Below are positions 44,623-54,296 of a stretch of DNA of 64,000 bases, one piece after another. Made by a program: the position numbers and the translations under genes. The stretch is from CAVVZJ01 sp963752755. GTDB lineage: Bacteria > Planctomycetota > Planctomycetia > Isosphaerales > Isosphaeraceae. The notes beneath the pieces were generated by a model. The model did no database searches and was not told where the DNA came from. It was given only the letters and a program-made list of their open reading frames with translations. Within the stretch, counting starts at the first letter, position 1, and each line of letters opens with the position of its first letter. The stretch is from assembly GCA_963752755.1 (NCBI GenBank), contig CAVVZJ010000004.1, positions 434,001-498,000 of the forward strand, given 5' to 3'.

Positions 44623-45384
44623 ATGGCACGCCAGTGGACCGGGACCGGGCCGGAGTATCAGATCGACTGGGGGGGACTGCCCTTCACGCTCCGGCTCGAC
44701 GAGCCCCGGCCTGGACTCCGTGGCTCGGGAATCGGCCCGCTCCTGGCCCTCGATGGCCTCGCGGAGTCGGGCCGTCGGGACGACTCGGCGTTCTCGACGC
44801 TGACACTGGCTGCCAGCGAATGCCGCTTGAATCGTGTGGAAGCGATCTACACGCCCACCAACTGGGGGGATCTGACAGTCAAGGCTGTCTGGGAGCCCCT
44901 GGGTGACGACGCGATCAACCTCGACGTCGAGGTCAGCGCCCGGAGCGTTGGCCATCTCAAGGTGGTCGAGGTCCTGGTCCTGAGCGTTCTGGGTGAGTTA
45001 CCGCCGACAGGTTCGATGCGATCGGTCGAGCCGCGCGATGCGAGGGCGGCGGGACTGACCTACGATGGCCGGGAGTCCGACCTGGCGACGCTCAGCACGG
45101 GCCCGCCGGGGCCGATCCGCCACCCGTGGTTGGCTCCCCGTTCCGGCCGCGAAGGCTGGACTTACGTCGAGATGGTCCACCCGGACGACGCGGCTCGACG
45201 CATTCATGAGGGCCGGCTTCCGTTCACCGCCACGCGCTATGGTCTCTTCGGCTACGACCTGGAGCGCGGAGTCGTGCTCCGCGGCCGTCTGCGTGGGATC
45301 TGGATTCCGAAGGACGTCGCCTTCACCGAGGCCGAGCGACGCTTGGCCGAATTCCTGGCTGAGCCCCCGCCGCTGACGACCTGA
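44623..45384 (+). CDS. Protein of unknown function downstream of the attenuator
   Basis: A 253-residue soluble beta-rich protein (VEAIYTPTNWGDLTVKAVW, INLDVEVSARSVGHLKVVEV, GREGWTYVEMVHPDDAARRI). There is no signal peptide or known family. ATG at 44623 has GGAG nine bases upstream. It is convergent with the GH15-like gene, 14 bases apart. The intrinsic terminator just before its start suggests conditional expression. A role in sugar metabolism would fit its neighbours but is only a guess. Confidence 0.65.
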   Translation: MARQWTGTGPEYQIDWGGLPFTLRLDEPRPGLRGSGIGPLLALDGLAESGRRDDSAFSTLTLAASECRLNRVEAIYTPTNWGDLTVKAVWEPLGDDAINLDVEVSARSVGHLKVVEVLVLSVLGELPPTGSMRSVEPRDARAAGLTYDGRESDLATLSTGPPGPIRHPWLAPRSGREGWTYVEMVHPDDAARRIHEGRLPFTATRYGLFGYDLERGVVLRGRLRGIWIPKDVAFTEAERRLAEFLAEPPPLTT

Positions 45385-45398
45385 TCGGGGAGCGACGA

Positions 45399-48137
45399 TC
45401 AAGGCCCCCAGCTCCATTCCCATTGCGATTCGCCCTCCGGCAACTCCACGTTCCAGGCAAGACGGCGATGCTCGCGTTCGAAACGGGGCGCGGGGGTCTC
45501 GGGATGGGAACGCCAGACGCCGAGGTCAGCAAGAATCGGGCAGGTCAGATCGACCTGCAAGCGGGTGGCCGCTCGGAGTTTCGCCTGCAAGTTCAGCCGG
45601 TGACCGGCCTCGCCGGACCGGGAGAGGCGGTACACGACGGACCCACAAGCGAAGGACTGTTCGAGGCCAATCTGAGGCCAGTCCGGAGGCAGCGCCGGCT
45701 CGAGTACGAGTTGACGGGCCTCGGCATCGTAGTCGAGACCCGCCAGATCGAGCATCGTCTCGATGAGCATGGCGTGCAGCCCCCAGACCCCCGGTGCGGC
45801 GCGTGGCGGGTTGCAAAGGGGACCGCGACGATGGCCCAGGCTCAGGGCCAGGCCAAGCGGGCCCAGGCGCGCCAGGATGTCGTTGATCAAGGCCACGGCT
45901 CGGGTCCAGTGCCGGCCGTCGCCCGAGGTCCGGCCGAGCCGGATCAGGTAGCGGGCCATCCAGAGTGTCGCAAGGCTCGACGGGTCATGGTGGTGCGACT
46001 CGCTGGGTGCCTGTCTGGCCTCGGGTCGTCCCGGGTCGGCCGACCAGCAGGTCAAGGCGTTCGGATCATCTTTCACGGCGTTCGACGCCAGCAATGCTTC
46101 CGCCGACCGGGCGACCCGCGGGTCGTCGGCGGTCAGGAGGCCGAACGGGACGACCAGCCCGAGCAGGCTGATGTCCAGCGCCGCTGACCGATCGATCAGA
46201 TCCTCGGGTTGGTCGCTCCAGAGACCACGGAGGGTGGACAGGCGCCTTGCGTCCAGGAAGCGGCCGGTGTCCCGATCCACAAGGCCTGGTCCCGTATCGC
46301 CGGGCGACGACTCGCCGAGGATACCCACCAACCAGATCCGGTCGGCCAGAGCTTTCCAGGCGGCTACCTGTTCGGTCCGATCGAGCCGTTCGGCTAGCCG
46401 GCACGCGGCTCGGAGGCCGGCGACGACGCTCGCGTTCGAGTAGAGGAAGGCACCATAGCGATTGTCCCAGACGCCCGCCGAGCCGACCAGGGCCAGGTCA
46501 TCGAGCCAGACGAGCCCCGGATGGCCCGACCGGCCCTCGCAGACCCCCGCCGCCTGTTCGACCATGGACCAGTGGGAGGCGACAAACTCCAGGTCGCCCG
46601 TCCGGCGTAGATACCGCTCCAGAGCCCACGGAATCAGGGCTGTCTGGTCGACGGCCGGCGTCTCCCACTCGGGCCAGCCATCGGTCGTATATTTCTGGAA
46701 CCAGTAGGTATAGGGCCGGTGCTGCGAGCGCACCCGGGCCAGCCATTCGAAGACGGCACGCCCCAGCTCGGGATGTCCGAGACGATCGAGCGCACCCCCG
46801 GTGAGCAGGGAGTCGCGAGGCCAGCAGTAGGCGTGCAAACCGAGATCGTAACCGCTGGAAATCGCGCCCCACTTGGCGTCGGCGTGCAGAGCCGCGCCCA
46901 GGGCCGAACGCCGGAGGGTCACGGCATAGACGGGTCTGGGGAAGTGCAAGGTGGGAAGTGGCTCGACGAACCCGTCCCAGTATCCGGCCGCCTCGTGCTC
47001 CACGCGATCGAGATCAAGCTGGCGAAACCAGCTCAGTGCCGGTCGGAGCCAGTGCTCGAACGTGCCCTGGTCGCCCCGCCAGCCGGTGAAGGCGCCGCTG
47101 ACCAGCACGTCTAGATCCACCGAGCCACCGGCTGGCAACTCGACCCAGCGGAGCAGCATCGCCGCGGCGGAGCCGTAAGTTTCACAATTGACCTCGCCGC
47201 GATCGTCCAGCGCGATGGCGAACTCAACGGTGGCATCCCGCGCCAGTTTGCGGTTGGCGTGGCCGTGACCACGGTTGGTCGCCAGGAGGGCCCGGTCGCC
47301 GTCGTGCCAGCTCAAACCTGGCTCACCCACGCTGCCGTTGACCTCCGCATGCACGAACAAGCCGAAGAGGGCCCGCTTCGGCTCGTCGCCGTCGTTGATG
47401 ACCCGGAATCGCTTGAAATACTGCCCCGGCGACTCCGTCCCGCCGGGCGTGCGGGGCAGGTCGGGGCCGGTTGCCACGAAGTCGGTCGCCACGACCCGGA
47501 GCGGACCATGGCGCCAGCGTAGCGTGGTCACGAGCAGGTTCGTCGCCCCCTGGTAGCCCTGGAAGGCTTCCCAGCTCAGGCGCTCGTCGAACCACTCCAA
47601 CCGCGAGCCAATCGCCAGGCCACCCATGATCGTGCGGAAGTGTGTCCGGCTCTCCGGCCGGTCCCCCTCGGCGGGGCGGACGTCAGAATGCAAGCCCGTG
47701 GTGGGGAACAAGATATCGTAGGTCGAGCCTCGCGGGTCGATTCGGACGGTCATGCTCCGGTTGCCGACAAGCCCCTCCGCGCCAAAGACGGCTGCGTCGG
47801 GCTCCGCCCGGTCGGGCAGGTTGGGCCGGACGACGACCTCCTGATGCGGACTGGACACCACCTCGCCGCCCTCGCGACGGGCCACCGAGCGATACCGCAG
47901 CCGCGAGCCGACCGGTTGTGGGGGGATTGGCACATGCCAGAAGCTGTTAACCCCCTTGTTCTCCAGCCAGAAGGCCGGCAAGGGGCCGAGCGGCCGGGTG
48001 TTGGTCTCGATCTCCAGCCAGACGTTCTGTTCGGCCTCGACCGGGTGTGTGCCGACCACGACCGCCGACCACATCCCCGCCCGGACCGGCCCGCCGTGCC
48101 GCCCCTTCGCCGACGACTCGATCCAGGTCGCTACCAT
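45399..48137 (-). CDS. GH15-like glucosidase
   Basis: A 912-residue enzyme. The N-terminal 330 residues are a beta-sandwich (TYDILFPTTGLHSDVR, THFRTIMGGLAIGSRLEWF). The (alpha/alpha)6 barrel has GLHAYCWPRDSLLTGGALDR, the substrate-binding pattern of GH15 glucoamylases. The C-terminus is a second beta domain. Members hydrolyse alpha-glucosidic bonds from chain ends; the substrate here is not determined. There is no signal peptide, so it is probably cytoplasmic. No clear ribosome site precedes ATG 48137, and a downstream start is possible. Confidence 0.8.
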   Translation of the reverse strand: MVATWIESSAKGRHGGPVRAGMWSAVVVGTHPVEAEQNVWLEIETNTRPLGPLPAFWLENKGVNSFWHVPIPPQPVGSRLRYRSVARREGGEVVSSPHQEVVVRPNLPDRAEPDAAVFGAEGLVGNRSMTVRIDPRGSTYDILFPTTGLHSDVRPAEGDRPESRTHFRTIMGGLAIGSRLEWFDERLSWEAFQGYQGATNLLVTTLRWRHGPLRVVATDFVATGPDLPRTPGGTESPGQYFKRFRVINDGDEPKRALFGLFVHAEVNGSVGEPGLSWHDGDRALLATNRGHGHANRKLARDATVEFAIALDDRGEVNCETYGSAAAMLLRWVELPAGGSVDLDVLVSGAFTGWRGDQGTFEHWLRPALSWFRQLDLDRVEHEAAGYWDGFVEPLPTLHFPRPVYAVTLRRSALGAALHADAKWGAISSGYDLGLHAYCWPRDSLLTGGALDRLGHPELGRAVFEWLARVRSQHRPYTYWFQKYTTDGWPEWETPAVDQTALIPWALERYLRRTGDLEFVASHWSMVEQAAGVCEGRSGHPGLVWLDDLALVGSAGVWDNRYGAFLYSNASVVAGLRAACRLAERLDRTEQVAAWKALADRIWLVGILGESSPGDTGPGLVDRDTGRFLDARRLSTLRGLWSDQPEDLIDRSAALDISLLGLVVPFGLLTADDPRVARSAEALLASNAVKDDPNALTCWSADPGRPEARQAPSESHHHDPSSLATLWMARYLIRLGRTSGDGRHWTRAVALINDILARLGPLGLALSLGHRRGPLCNPPRAAPGVWGLHAMLIETMLDLAGLDYDAEARQLVLEPALPPDWPQIGLEQSFACGSVVYRLSRSGEAGHRLNLQAKLRAATRLQVDLTCPILADLGVWRSHPETPAPRFEREHRRLAWNVELPEGESQWEWSWGP

Positions 48138-48330
48138 CGCCGCCTCTCAGGCCTATTCCGCACCTCGACTTGCCCCGTTCCGGGGAATTAGATTGTCAAC
48201 GTTCGCTACACCCGCGCCAAGGGCCAGGTGAACGGAAGCAATCTTCCCACAATTCCCGCGTTTCGGGATACTCGCCGCCGAACGCGGAGAGTCCCTCCCG
48301 CGAAGGACCATCACGCTCCCGGGGACATGG

Positions 48331-49261
48331 ATGTGTCCTAGCTTCAACGCCCGCGCCCTCGGATTGACCCTCTCAGCTCGACAGTCGATCGCGCTGGCCC
48401 CACAGGCCGGGTTTGGCGGGGTCGATCTGCTTGTCCGCGATCTGGTCGAGGCCGGAGACGACCCACGGGCGCTTCGTCGCCATATGGACGCCCTCGGCAT
48501 TCGTGGCGGGGCCTGGCCGTTGCCGGTGGACTGGCGTTCCGGCGACCGGGATCGCTTCCGCCGCGACCTGGAGCAGCTCCCTCGACTGGCCGAAGCCGCG
48601 GCGATCCTCGGACTGTCCCGGACCGGGACCTGGGTCATGCCCGAGATCGTCCCCACGCCCGACTCAGAACGCGAGCTTGAGGGCGGCGCCATCAAGGCGC
48701 GTCGTCGCGCCATCTCGCACCATCTAGAAGCGCTCACGCGAATCGCGAAGGTCCTGATGGAATTTGACTTGCGACTCGGGTTGGAAGTGATCGGGGTCGC
48801 GTCATTCCGGAGCGGAAGGGGGATTGCCTTCCTGCAACGGCTGGACGATCCCGACTTCCGGGCGCTCTTGCGCGGGCTCCATCGAGCGCGTGCCGCCACG
48901 TCGAGCCGGGGATCCCGCAGGCGTGGGAATCCTGCTCGATGCCTTCCATCTTGACGCGGCTGAGGAGTCGATCGAGGCCGCTCTGTCCGGCGGGATCGAG
49001 GAAGTCGTCTGGGTTCACGTCGCCGACCTGCCGGCGGACTTCACGGGAGATCGTCGCACGATCCGCGACGACGACCGCGGCCTGCCCGGGGAAAGCGGGA
49101 AGGTGGACGTTGCCGGGTTTCTGAGGATGATCCAGCAAAGGGGCTACGAAGGCCCGGTTACGGCGGAGCCGATGAGGGGCTGCCGTTCCCTGGTGGGAAT
49201 GTCGGTCGAACAGAAAGCCCAGGCGACCGCGGCGTCCTTGCGCCGGGTCTGGCCGAGTTGA
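48331..49261 (+). CDS. Xylose-isomerase-like TIM barrel protein, frame broken near 48880-48905
   Basis: The first frame (48331-48900) gives GFGGVDLLVRDLVEAGDDPR and LGLEVIGVASFRSGRG; the second continues as GVGILLDAFHLDAAEESIEA, EEVVWVHVADLPAD and GYEGPVTAEPM. Joined, the ~309 residues match sugar phosphate isomerases/epimerases (AP-endonuclease-2 fold), which bind a metal through residues such as Glu in LEVIG and His in DAFHL. The substrate is probably a sugar. A one-base indel explains the break. ATG at 48331 has only a weak ribosome site. Confidence 0.7.
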
Positions 49262-49300
49262 TGATCTGTCAGGGAATCGTTGCGAAGCGGGCTCGACGTC

Positions 49301-49492
49301 TCAGTGCCCGGCGGTGACCTCGGAATGCGACTCCTTGACCCGAGTGGGGCAGATCTCTTCGCGATAGACCGAAACTTCGCTCGGCGCCTCGATGCCGATA
49401 CGAACCTGATTGCGGTCGATCTTGACGATCGTCACGACGATGTCGTTGCCGATGACAATCTTCTCACCAAGCTTCCTGCTGAGCACCAGCAT
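49301..49492 (-). CDS. csrA: Carbon storage regulator CsrA (first copy)
   Basis: A 63-residue CsrA: MLVLSRKLGEKIVIGNDIVV, RNQVRIGIEAPSEVSVYREE. It binds GGA motifs in mRNA leaders and changes translation. ATG at 49492 fits the family start exactly; upstream codons are non-coding. The tail (KESHSEVTAGH) is short. A promoter lies at 49600-49627. A second, longer CsrA is at 57960-58232, next to fliW, whereas this one has no fliW neighbour. Confidence 0.9.
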   Translation of the reverse strand: MLVLSRKLGEKIVIGNDIVVTIVKIDRNQVRIGIEAPSEVSVYREEICPTRVKESHSEVTAGH

Positions 49493-49921
49493 GGTACGGC
49501 CCCACTTCCCTCGTTGAAGGTCCGTGTTGTGGTTCCCCACGCGGGGACGACTCCCCTTTTGGCAATGTCCATGCCGGACCGCCGAGGGAGTCAGCTCAGA
49601 TCGTAGCAAACATCGAGAGACTTACAACTTGCGACCCGAAAAAACCTTAATATGACCGGCGTTACCCCGCTCTTTACCGTTAACTTGACCACCCTTTCCC
49701 TGACGGTCTTGTAAAAACGGGAACCCAACTTATCAGTTTGTCTCCGTGGTGACGCACCGCCCGGTGAAAAAGCGTCAAGGAGCCAGCAAGTCCGCCTGTC
49801 ACCGTGGGGTCGATTGTGATAGGACACGCGTTTCCGACGCAAGATGCGGACAGGATCGCTTGGAACGGCCATGCCGGCTTCCTATATGCGCAGCGATGCG
49901 ACGCACGGAGGAGCGCACACC
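49493..49921. other. Divergent intergenic region of csrA and the hydrolase
   Basis: These 429 bases include the csrA promoter and an AT-richer stretch (49600-49760). A plus-strand promoter for the hydrolase is expected here but was not clearly seen. There is no credible gene. Confidence 0.45.
49600..49627 (-). promoter_or_regulatory. Promoter of the first csrA
   Basis: On the minus strand TTGTAA (49627-49622) and TACGAT (49605-49600) are 16 bases apart, leaving a leader of about 100 bases. Confidence 0.4.
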
Positions 49922-51187
49922 ATGAATCGGCGATGGATGACGGCCTTGACGGTTCTCGGGTTCGGTCTGGTCCTGGCAAGGCCGGCGCGGGGGCAAGTAG
50001 ACGAGCTCGGCAAGCTGTTTGAGAAAGCGGCGGTCAATGTCGCCCGCAAGGCGGTCGTCGGTCCCGGCGGGATCGCGGAGAAGCTGGGTGGCCAGGTCGA
50101 GGGACCGCGTTCGGAGCCGTTCACGGTCAAGACGGCTGATGGCTGGACCCTCGTCACCCATCGCTACTCGCCAGCTGGCGGACGTCCCCGACCGGGGACC
50201 TTGCCGGTAATCCTTTGCCACGGGCTGAGCTACAACGCCACCTTCTGGGACCTCGAGCCCTCCGTCAGCATGGCCCGGTATCTGTCGGAACTGGGTTATG
50301 ACGTCTGGGTGGCTGACCTTCGCGGCAGCGGCGACAGCCAGAAGTGGGTCTGGAAGCTCGACGCCGCCCCCGAGATGATCCTCGGTGGAGCTGTCCGCCG
50401 CCTCTCCCGCGGCAAACTTGCTCCTACCGGATTCGCCACCGCCGACCCGCGATTCGCGAGGTGGACCCTCGACGACCACATTGCCTACGATGTGCCGGCG
50501 CTCGTGTCGCTGGTCAAGCAGCGGACCGGCGCCCCGGCCGTTGCCTGGATCGGGCACTCGATGGGCGGCATCGTGGCGATCGGCCACCTCGCTCGCTACG
50601 GGAATCCCGGCATCGGCCAGCTCGTGACCGTCGGCAGTCAGGTTACGATGCCGAACGGGCAGCTCCCGTTGCAGTTCCTCCGCGAGATGATTGAGACCCG
50701 CACGTCAATGCTCACCGGCAAGCTGACCGGTGAGCAGTTGATTGCCGAGACGCAAACGAGCGTCCATAACATGTTTTTCAACCAGCGGAACATCGCTCCC
50801 GAGATCGCCGAGGCGCTCGGAACCTGGGCCACCGACGTCCCGGCCATCGGTGTCATGCAACAATACCTGGCCCTCGGCACGACCGGCGAGCTGGTCGACG
50901 CCCGCAAGCAGTTCCATTACGCGCAGGCGCTCGGCAATATCAAAGTCCCGATGCTCATCTCGTGCGGTGCCGACGATCAGTTCGCCCCGCTGGTGGTGCA
51001 GCAGTACCTCTACAACAACGTCGGCTCCGAGGACAAGACGCTGATCGTCTTTGGCCGAGCCTCCGGCTTCGCCGTCGATGCCGGTCACGATGATGCCCTC
51101 GTCGGCCTGAACTCGCGAGCCCAGGTCTATCCGATCATCGAGCGGTGGCTTCGCGGCGATCGGTTCCGACCGGCCAACGGCCGGTAG
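49922..51187 (+). CDS. Exported alpha/beta hydrolase
   Basis: A 421-residue protein with a signal peptide (MTALTVLGFGLVLARPARG). The fold shows PVILCHGLSYNATFW for the oxyanion region, WIGHSMGGIVA with the nucleophile Ser, LISCGADDQFAP with the likely Asp, and VDAGHDDALVG with the His. It resembles lysosomal-lipase-type esterases and probably acts outside the cytoplasm on lipids or esters. ATG at 49922 has GGAGGAG nine bases upstream. The substrate is unknown. Confidence 0.85.
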   Translation: MNRRWMTALTVLGFGLVLARPARGQVDELGKLFEKAAVNVARKAVVGPGGIAEKLGGQVEGPRSEPFTVKTADGWTLVTHRYSPAGGRPRPGTLPVILCHGLSYNATFWDLEPSVSMARYLSELGYDVWVADLRGSGDSQKWVWKLDAAPEMILGGAVRRLSRGKLAPTGFATADPRFARWTLDDHIAYDVPALVSLVKQRTGAPAVAWIGHSMGGIVAIGHLARYGNPGIGQLVTVGSQVTMPNGQLPLQFLREMIETRTSMLTGKLTGEQLIAETQTSVHNMFFNQRNIAPEIAEALGTWATDVPAIGVMQQYLALGTTGELVDARKQFHYAQALGNIKVPMLISCGADDQFAPLVVQQYLYNNVGSEDKTLIVFGRASGFAVDAGHDDALVGLNSRAQVYPIIERWLRGDRFRPANGR

Positions 51188-51213
51188 GAAGCTCCGCGCC
51201 AGGCGATTCGCGA

Positions 51214-51918
51214 TCAATCCTTCCGTCCATCAACCCGCAAGGGGCGGAAGCCGATCGCATCGGCCGCGACGCAGGCGTAGCGCACGCCATTGATAACGCC
51301 TTGAATGGCCGACGCCCATTGCCCCTGTTGGTGCAGGTGTCCATACACGCACGCCGACACATCCGCCGCTTCGAGTCGCGAGACGACCGGTCCGGGGCGG
51401 CGGTAGAGGTCGAAGGGAGGGTAGTGCCAGAGGACGTAGATCGGTTCGCCCTGCGTCCTCAAGCTTCGGGCCGCGTCGAGGGCCGCGTCGAGGGCGGCTA
51501 GCTCACGATCCGAGGCGGCCGGCGTGGCGCGGTCGTCCTCGTTGGGGGGCGGGGTCCCCAGCGTGCCGCAGGCGATGATGCCGCCGACGGCCACCGCGTC
51601 GCCACCGACGGCGCGGAGCGAGCGGCGGAGCAAGGGGCGGACCCTCGCCGCGCCGTTCCACCACCGGTCGTGGTTGCCCGCCGAGAGGACCTTCGTCCCC
51701 GGCAGACGGTCGAGCCAGGCCAGGTCAGGCTGGACATCGCGATGGTTGCGGGCCATCGAGACGTCGCCAGGCAGGAGGACGACGTCACCGTTGGCGATGG
51801 TCTGGCGCCAGTTGGCCTCGATCTTCGCGACGTGCTCCTTCCAGCGCCCCGCGTAGACTTCGCGACGCTCGGGCCGAGCATGGGACAGGTGCAGATCGGC
51901 GATCGCCCAGACACGCAT
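51214..51918 (-). CDS. Calcineurin-like metallophosphoesterase
   Basis: A 234-residue enzyme with the metal motifs IADLHLSH, LLPGDVSMA, SAGNHDRWW, LWHYPPFD and YGHLHQQG, all in order. It is a small cytoplasmic phosphoesterase. The tight D-x-H and G-N-H-D pattern supports a two-metal active site. ATG at 51918 begins MRVWAIADLH; AAGGA is 11 bases upstream. It is convergent with the hydrolase, 26 bases apart. The substrate is unknown. Confidence 0.85.
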   Translation of the reverse strand: MRVWAIADLHLSHARPERREVYAGRWKEHVAKIEANWRQTIANGDVVLLPGDVSMARNHRDVQPDLAWLDRLPGTKVLSAGNHDRWWNGAARVRPLLRRSLRAVGGDAVAVGGIIACGTLGTPPPNEDDRATPAASDRELAALDAALDAARSLRTQGEPIYVLWHYPPFDLYRRPGPVVSRLEAADVSACVYGHLHQQGQWASAIQGVINGVRYACVAADAIGFRPLRVDGRKD

Positions 51919-51992
51919 TCGCGGCGGATTCCTTCCGGGGCCGGGAGGCTCCGACGGGCCGCCGGTTGCCGGCTCCCGTCGCGAAGGTCACA

Positions 51993-52865
51993 ATGAACTT
52001 GTACCGCCTGCAACCGCCAATCGGGAACCCGAAGGTCGTGGACACCATCCCCGTTCTCCCCGACTCTGACATCGACCGGATCGCTCCGACGCGCCGGCCG
52101 TCCGGTCTGGGCGTGATGCGGCAGGTCTGGGAACATCTGCTGTTCCTCCATTGGCGAGTTCCGGCCGACGCCTTGCGGCCCCACGTCCCGCCCGAGTTGG
52201 AGATCGATACGTACAGGGGAGAAGCTTTCCTCGGCCTCGTGCCCTTCACCATGTGCGGGATTCGACTCCCTGGGCTGCCGGCGTTCTGGGGCCTCTCGAC
52301 TTTCCCCGAGGTCAATGTGCGGACGTATGTTCATTGCGGCGGTCGCCACCCGGGAGTCTGGTTTTTCAGTCTCGACGCCGCGAACTCGCTGGCGGTGCGG
52401 TTCGCCCGGGGCTTCTGGCACCTGCCGTATCATCGGGCGCGGATGAGGGTGACGGTTGAGGGCGACCCCTCGGCGCCGTCGATCGACTACCGATCGGAAC
52501 GGCTCTGGCCCGGTCCGCTGCCGGCGGCTTGCCGGCTCCGCTATCGAGCGGCCGGTTCTCCCGGGCCAGCCAGCCCGGGCACCCTCGAACATTTCCTGGT
52601 CGAGCGATATCTGCTCTATGCGAAGCGTGGTCAGCGATTGTTCCGGGGTCAGGTCCACCACGAACCGTATCCGCTTCAACCGGCGGAGGTTGTAGAACTC
52701 GATGAGAGCCTGATCGCCGCGGCGGGGCTGGAGCGACCCGTTGCGCTGCCGCTGACCCACTTCGCCGCGGGTGTGAGGGTACGGGTCTATCCTTTGCAAG
52801 CGGTTCACGAAGCGACCGCCGATCGGTACGAACTTGCGACTTCCTCGACAGGACGAGCCTCTTGA
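51993..52865 (+). CDS. DUF2071 (YqjF-like) protein
   Basis: A 290-residue soluble protein with the DUF2071 pattern: WEHLLFLHWRVPADALRPHV, EAFLGLVPFTMCGIRLP, FPEVNVRTYVHCGGRHPGV, WFFSLDAANSLAV and YHRARM. The family is related to acetoacetate-decarboxylase-like folds; no reaction is established. ATG at 51993 has AAGGT nearby; an earlier TTG at 51966 is possible. It ends TGATG into the next gene, so the two are coupled. Confidence 0.8.
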   Translation: MNLYRLQPPIGNPKVVDTIPVLPDSDIDRIAPTRRPSGLGVMRQVWEHLLFLHWRVPADALRPHVPPELEIDTYRGEAFLGLVPFTMCGIRLPGLPAFWGLSTFPEVNVRTYVHCGGRHPGVWFFSLDAANSLAVRFARGFWHLPYHRARMRVTVEGDPSAPSIDYRSERLWPGPLPAACRLRYRAAGSPGPASPGTLEHFLVERYLLYAKRGQRLFRGQVHHEPYPLQPAEVVELDESLIAAAGLERPVALPLTHFAAGVRVRVYPLQAVHEATADRYELATSSTGRAS

Positions 52866-53678
52866 TGGACTGGGACTCCGACGCGACCGACCACCGCCCG
52901 CGCTACCGGCTCTGCCGACTCGGATTCTTCCTGGTCGCCCTGGCGGCCGGCGTCATGACGCTCGACGCGGCGGGTCATGTGGCCCTGTTGCTGTCCTTCA
53001 GGCGGCCGCTCCGGCAATTCCTGGGGGGGGATTTCTGGCAGTGGACCGCCGGCTCAGCGATCGTCTGGGGGGCGTTGCTCGGATCCGTACCTGCTCTGGG
53101 GACGCTGGCGCGAGCCGAGCTGGCAGCGGCGTTCGGGCACGCTCGCGCTCCTTTCCCTGGCCGGGTTGGCCTTCTGGGTCCTCCAGCACGGTGAGACGTT
53201 CGGCCTCGGCGCCGGCCCGCACGAGGCCTGGCTCCGCGACCAGTTCCGCCTCGGCGCCCGATGGGCCTGGATGGCTCTCGCGGCGGGCCTGGCGGCGGAC
53301 GTGGCGATCCATCTTGGTCGCGAGGAGGCCCAGGACTCCATGGCGTCGATCTTGGCCCTGCTCCTGGGGACGGTCTGTCTCTGGTTGCTCTTCTTCGTCC
53401 ACCAGACCGACTGGGTCCGCGGCTGGCCGCTCCAGCCGCGACGGTTTCCGACGCCCCTGAGCTGGCCCCTCGCCCTGGGCTTCAACGGCCTCCGCGGGGC
53501 CGCCAGCTTCTTCCTGACGTCCCTCTGCCTTCTGGCCTCCCGCGAGTGTTCGCATCTCCTGCTCGAACTCGACCGGGTGGCGATGGCTCAGCACCTCTTC
53601 CTCTCGCCCTCCGAGACCGCCGGGGCCGAGCTCTTGCCCGGCCTCCGGGACACGCCCGGCCATCGAGCCTCGCAATAG
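52865..53678 (+). CDS. Membrane protein of unknown function, frame broken near 53105-53135
   Basis: The first frame (52865 to about 53120) and the second (to 53678) together give ~270 residues with several hydrophobic helices. These include LGFFLVALAAGVMTLDAAGH, LALLSLAGLAFWVLQHGETF and ILALLLGTVCLWLLFFVHQT. It has no signature that I can name. It begins with ATG overlapping the DUF2071 stop and is followed 12 bases later by a DCC-type protein, so it may belong with them in one operon. A one-base indel explains the break. Confidence 0.55.
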
Positions 53679-53690
53679 GAGCCACGCCCG

Positions 53691-54164
53691 ATGCGCCCGG
53701 TCATCGTCTTCGACGGCGTCTGCAACCTCTGTAACGCTTCGGTGGATTTCATCCTGCGACGTGATCCCGACCGACGGTTCCTCTTCGCCTCGAACCAGTC
53801 GGCGCCGGCCGCGTCCTGCTGGAGTCGCATGGCGTCGATCCGGCCGACGTGACGACCCTGTATCTGATCGAGGACGGACGGATTTTCGACCGCTCGACCG
53901 CCGCGCTCCGGATCGCCCGGAGACTGCGTCTTCCCTGGAATCTCGCCGCGACGTTCCTCGCCATTCCCCGCCCTTTTCGCGATCCGCTCTACAACCTCAT
54001 CGCCCGCAATCGCTACCGACTCTTCGGCAAGCGTGAGACCTGCCGGCTCCCGACACCGGAGGAGCGCTCGCGATTCCTGGCCGACGTCGAGGAAGTGCAG
54101 CCGTTCGCCAGCAAAACGTCCGGAACGCACGCGTCCTGCCACGATTCCGCGGGAAAGGGGCTAG
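53691..54164 (+). CDS. DCC thiol-disulfide oxidoreductase family protein, frame broken near 53800
   Basis: The N-terminus has the family motif VIVFDGVCNLCNASVDFIL, with CNLC as the redox pair. About residue 39 the frame shifts by one base and continues GRVLLESHGVDPADVTTLYL, RSTAALRIARRL and YNLIARNRYRLFGKRETC. This is a DCC (DUF393) protein, expected to be a small thioredoxin-like oxidoreductase of ~140 residues. The second frame stays open to 54451, past the next gene's start. The end given here (54164, a TAG in the first frame) is therefore uncertain and a second indel is likely. Confidence 0.6.
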
Positions 54165-54296
54165 CCGACCGGGTCGGCCTCTGGCATGCTCGACGTCTGC
54201 CTCTCCCATCCCCGACCGCGTCCTGGCCCCGTCGCCGTCGGGCTCGGACCGCGGCGGAGGCACTCCGAGCTTGTTGTGTCTCGCGAGGACTGGCTC

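Noticed and set aside
44475..44906. 143-codon frame beginning at ATG 44475
   Set aside because: It crosses the intrinsic terminator and the true start at 44623, and has no protein-like sequence.
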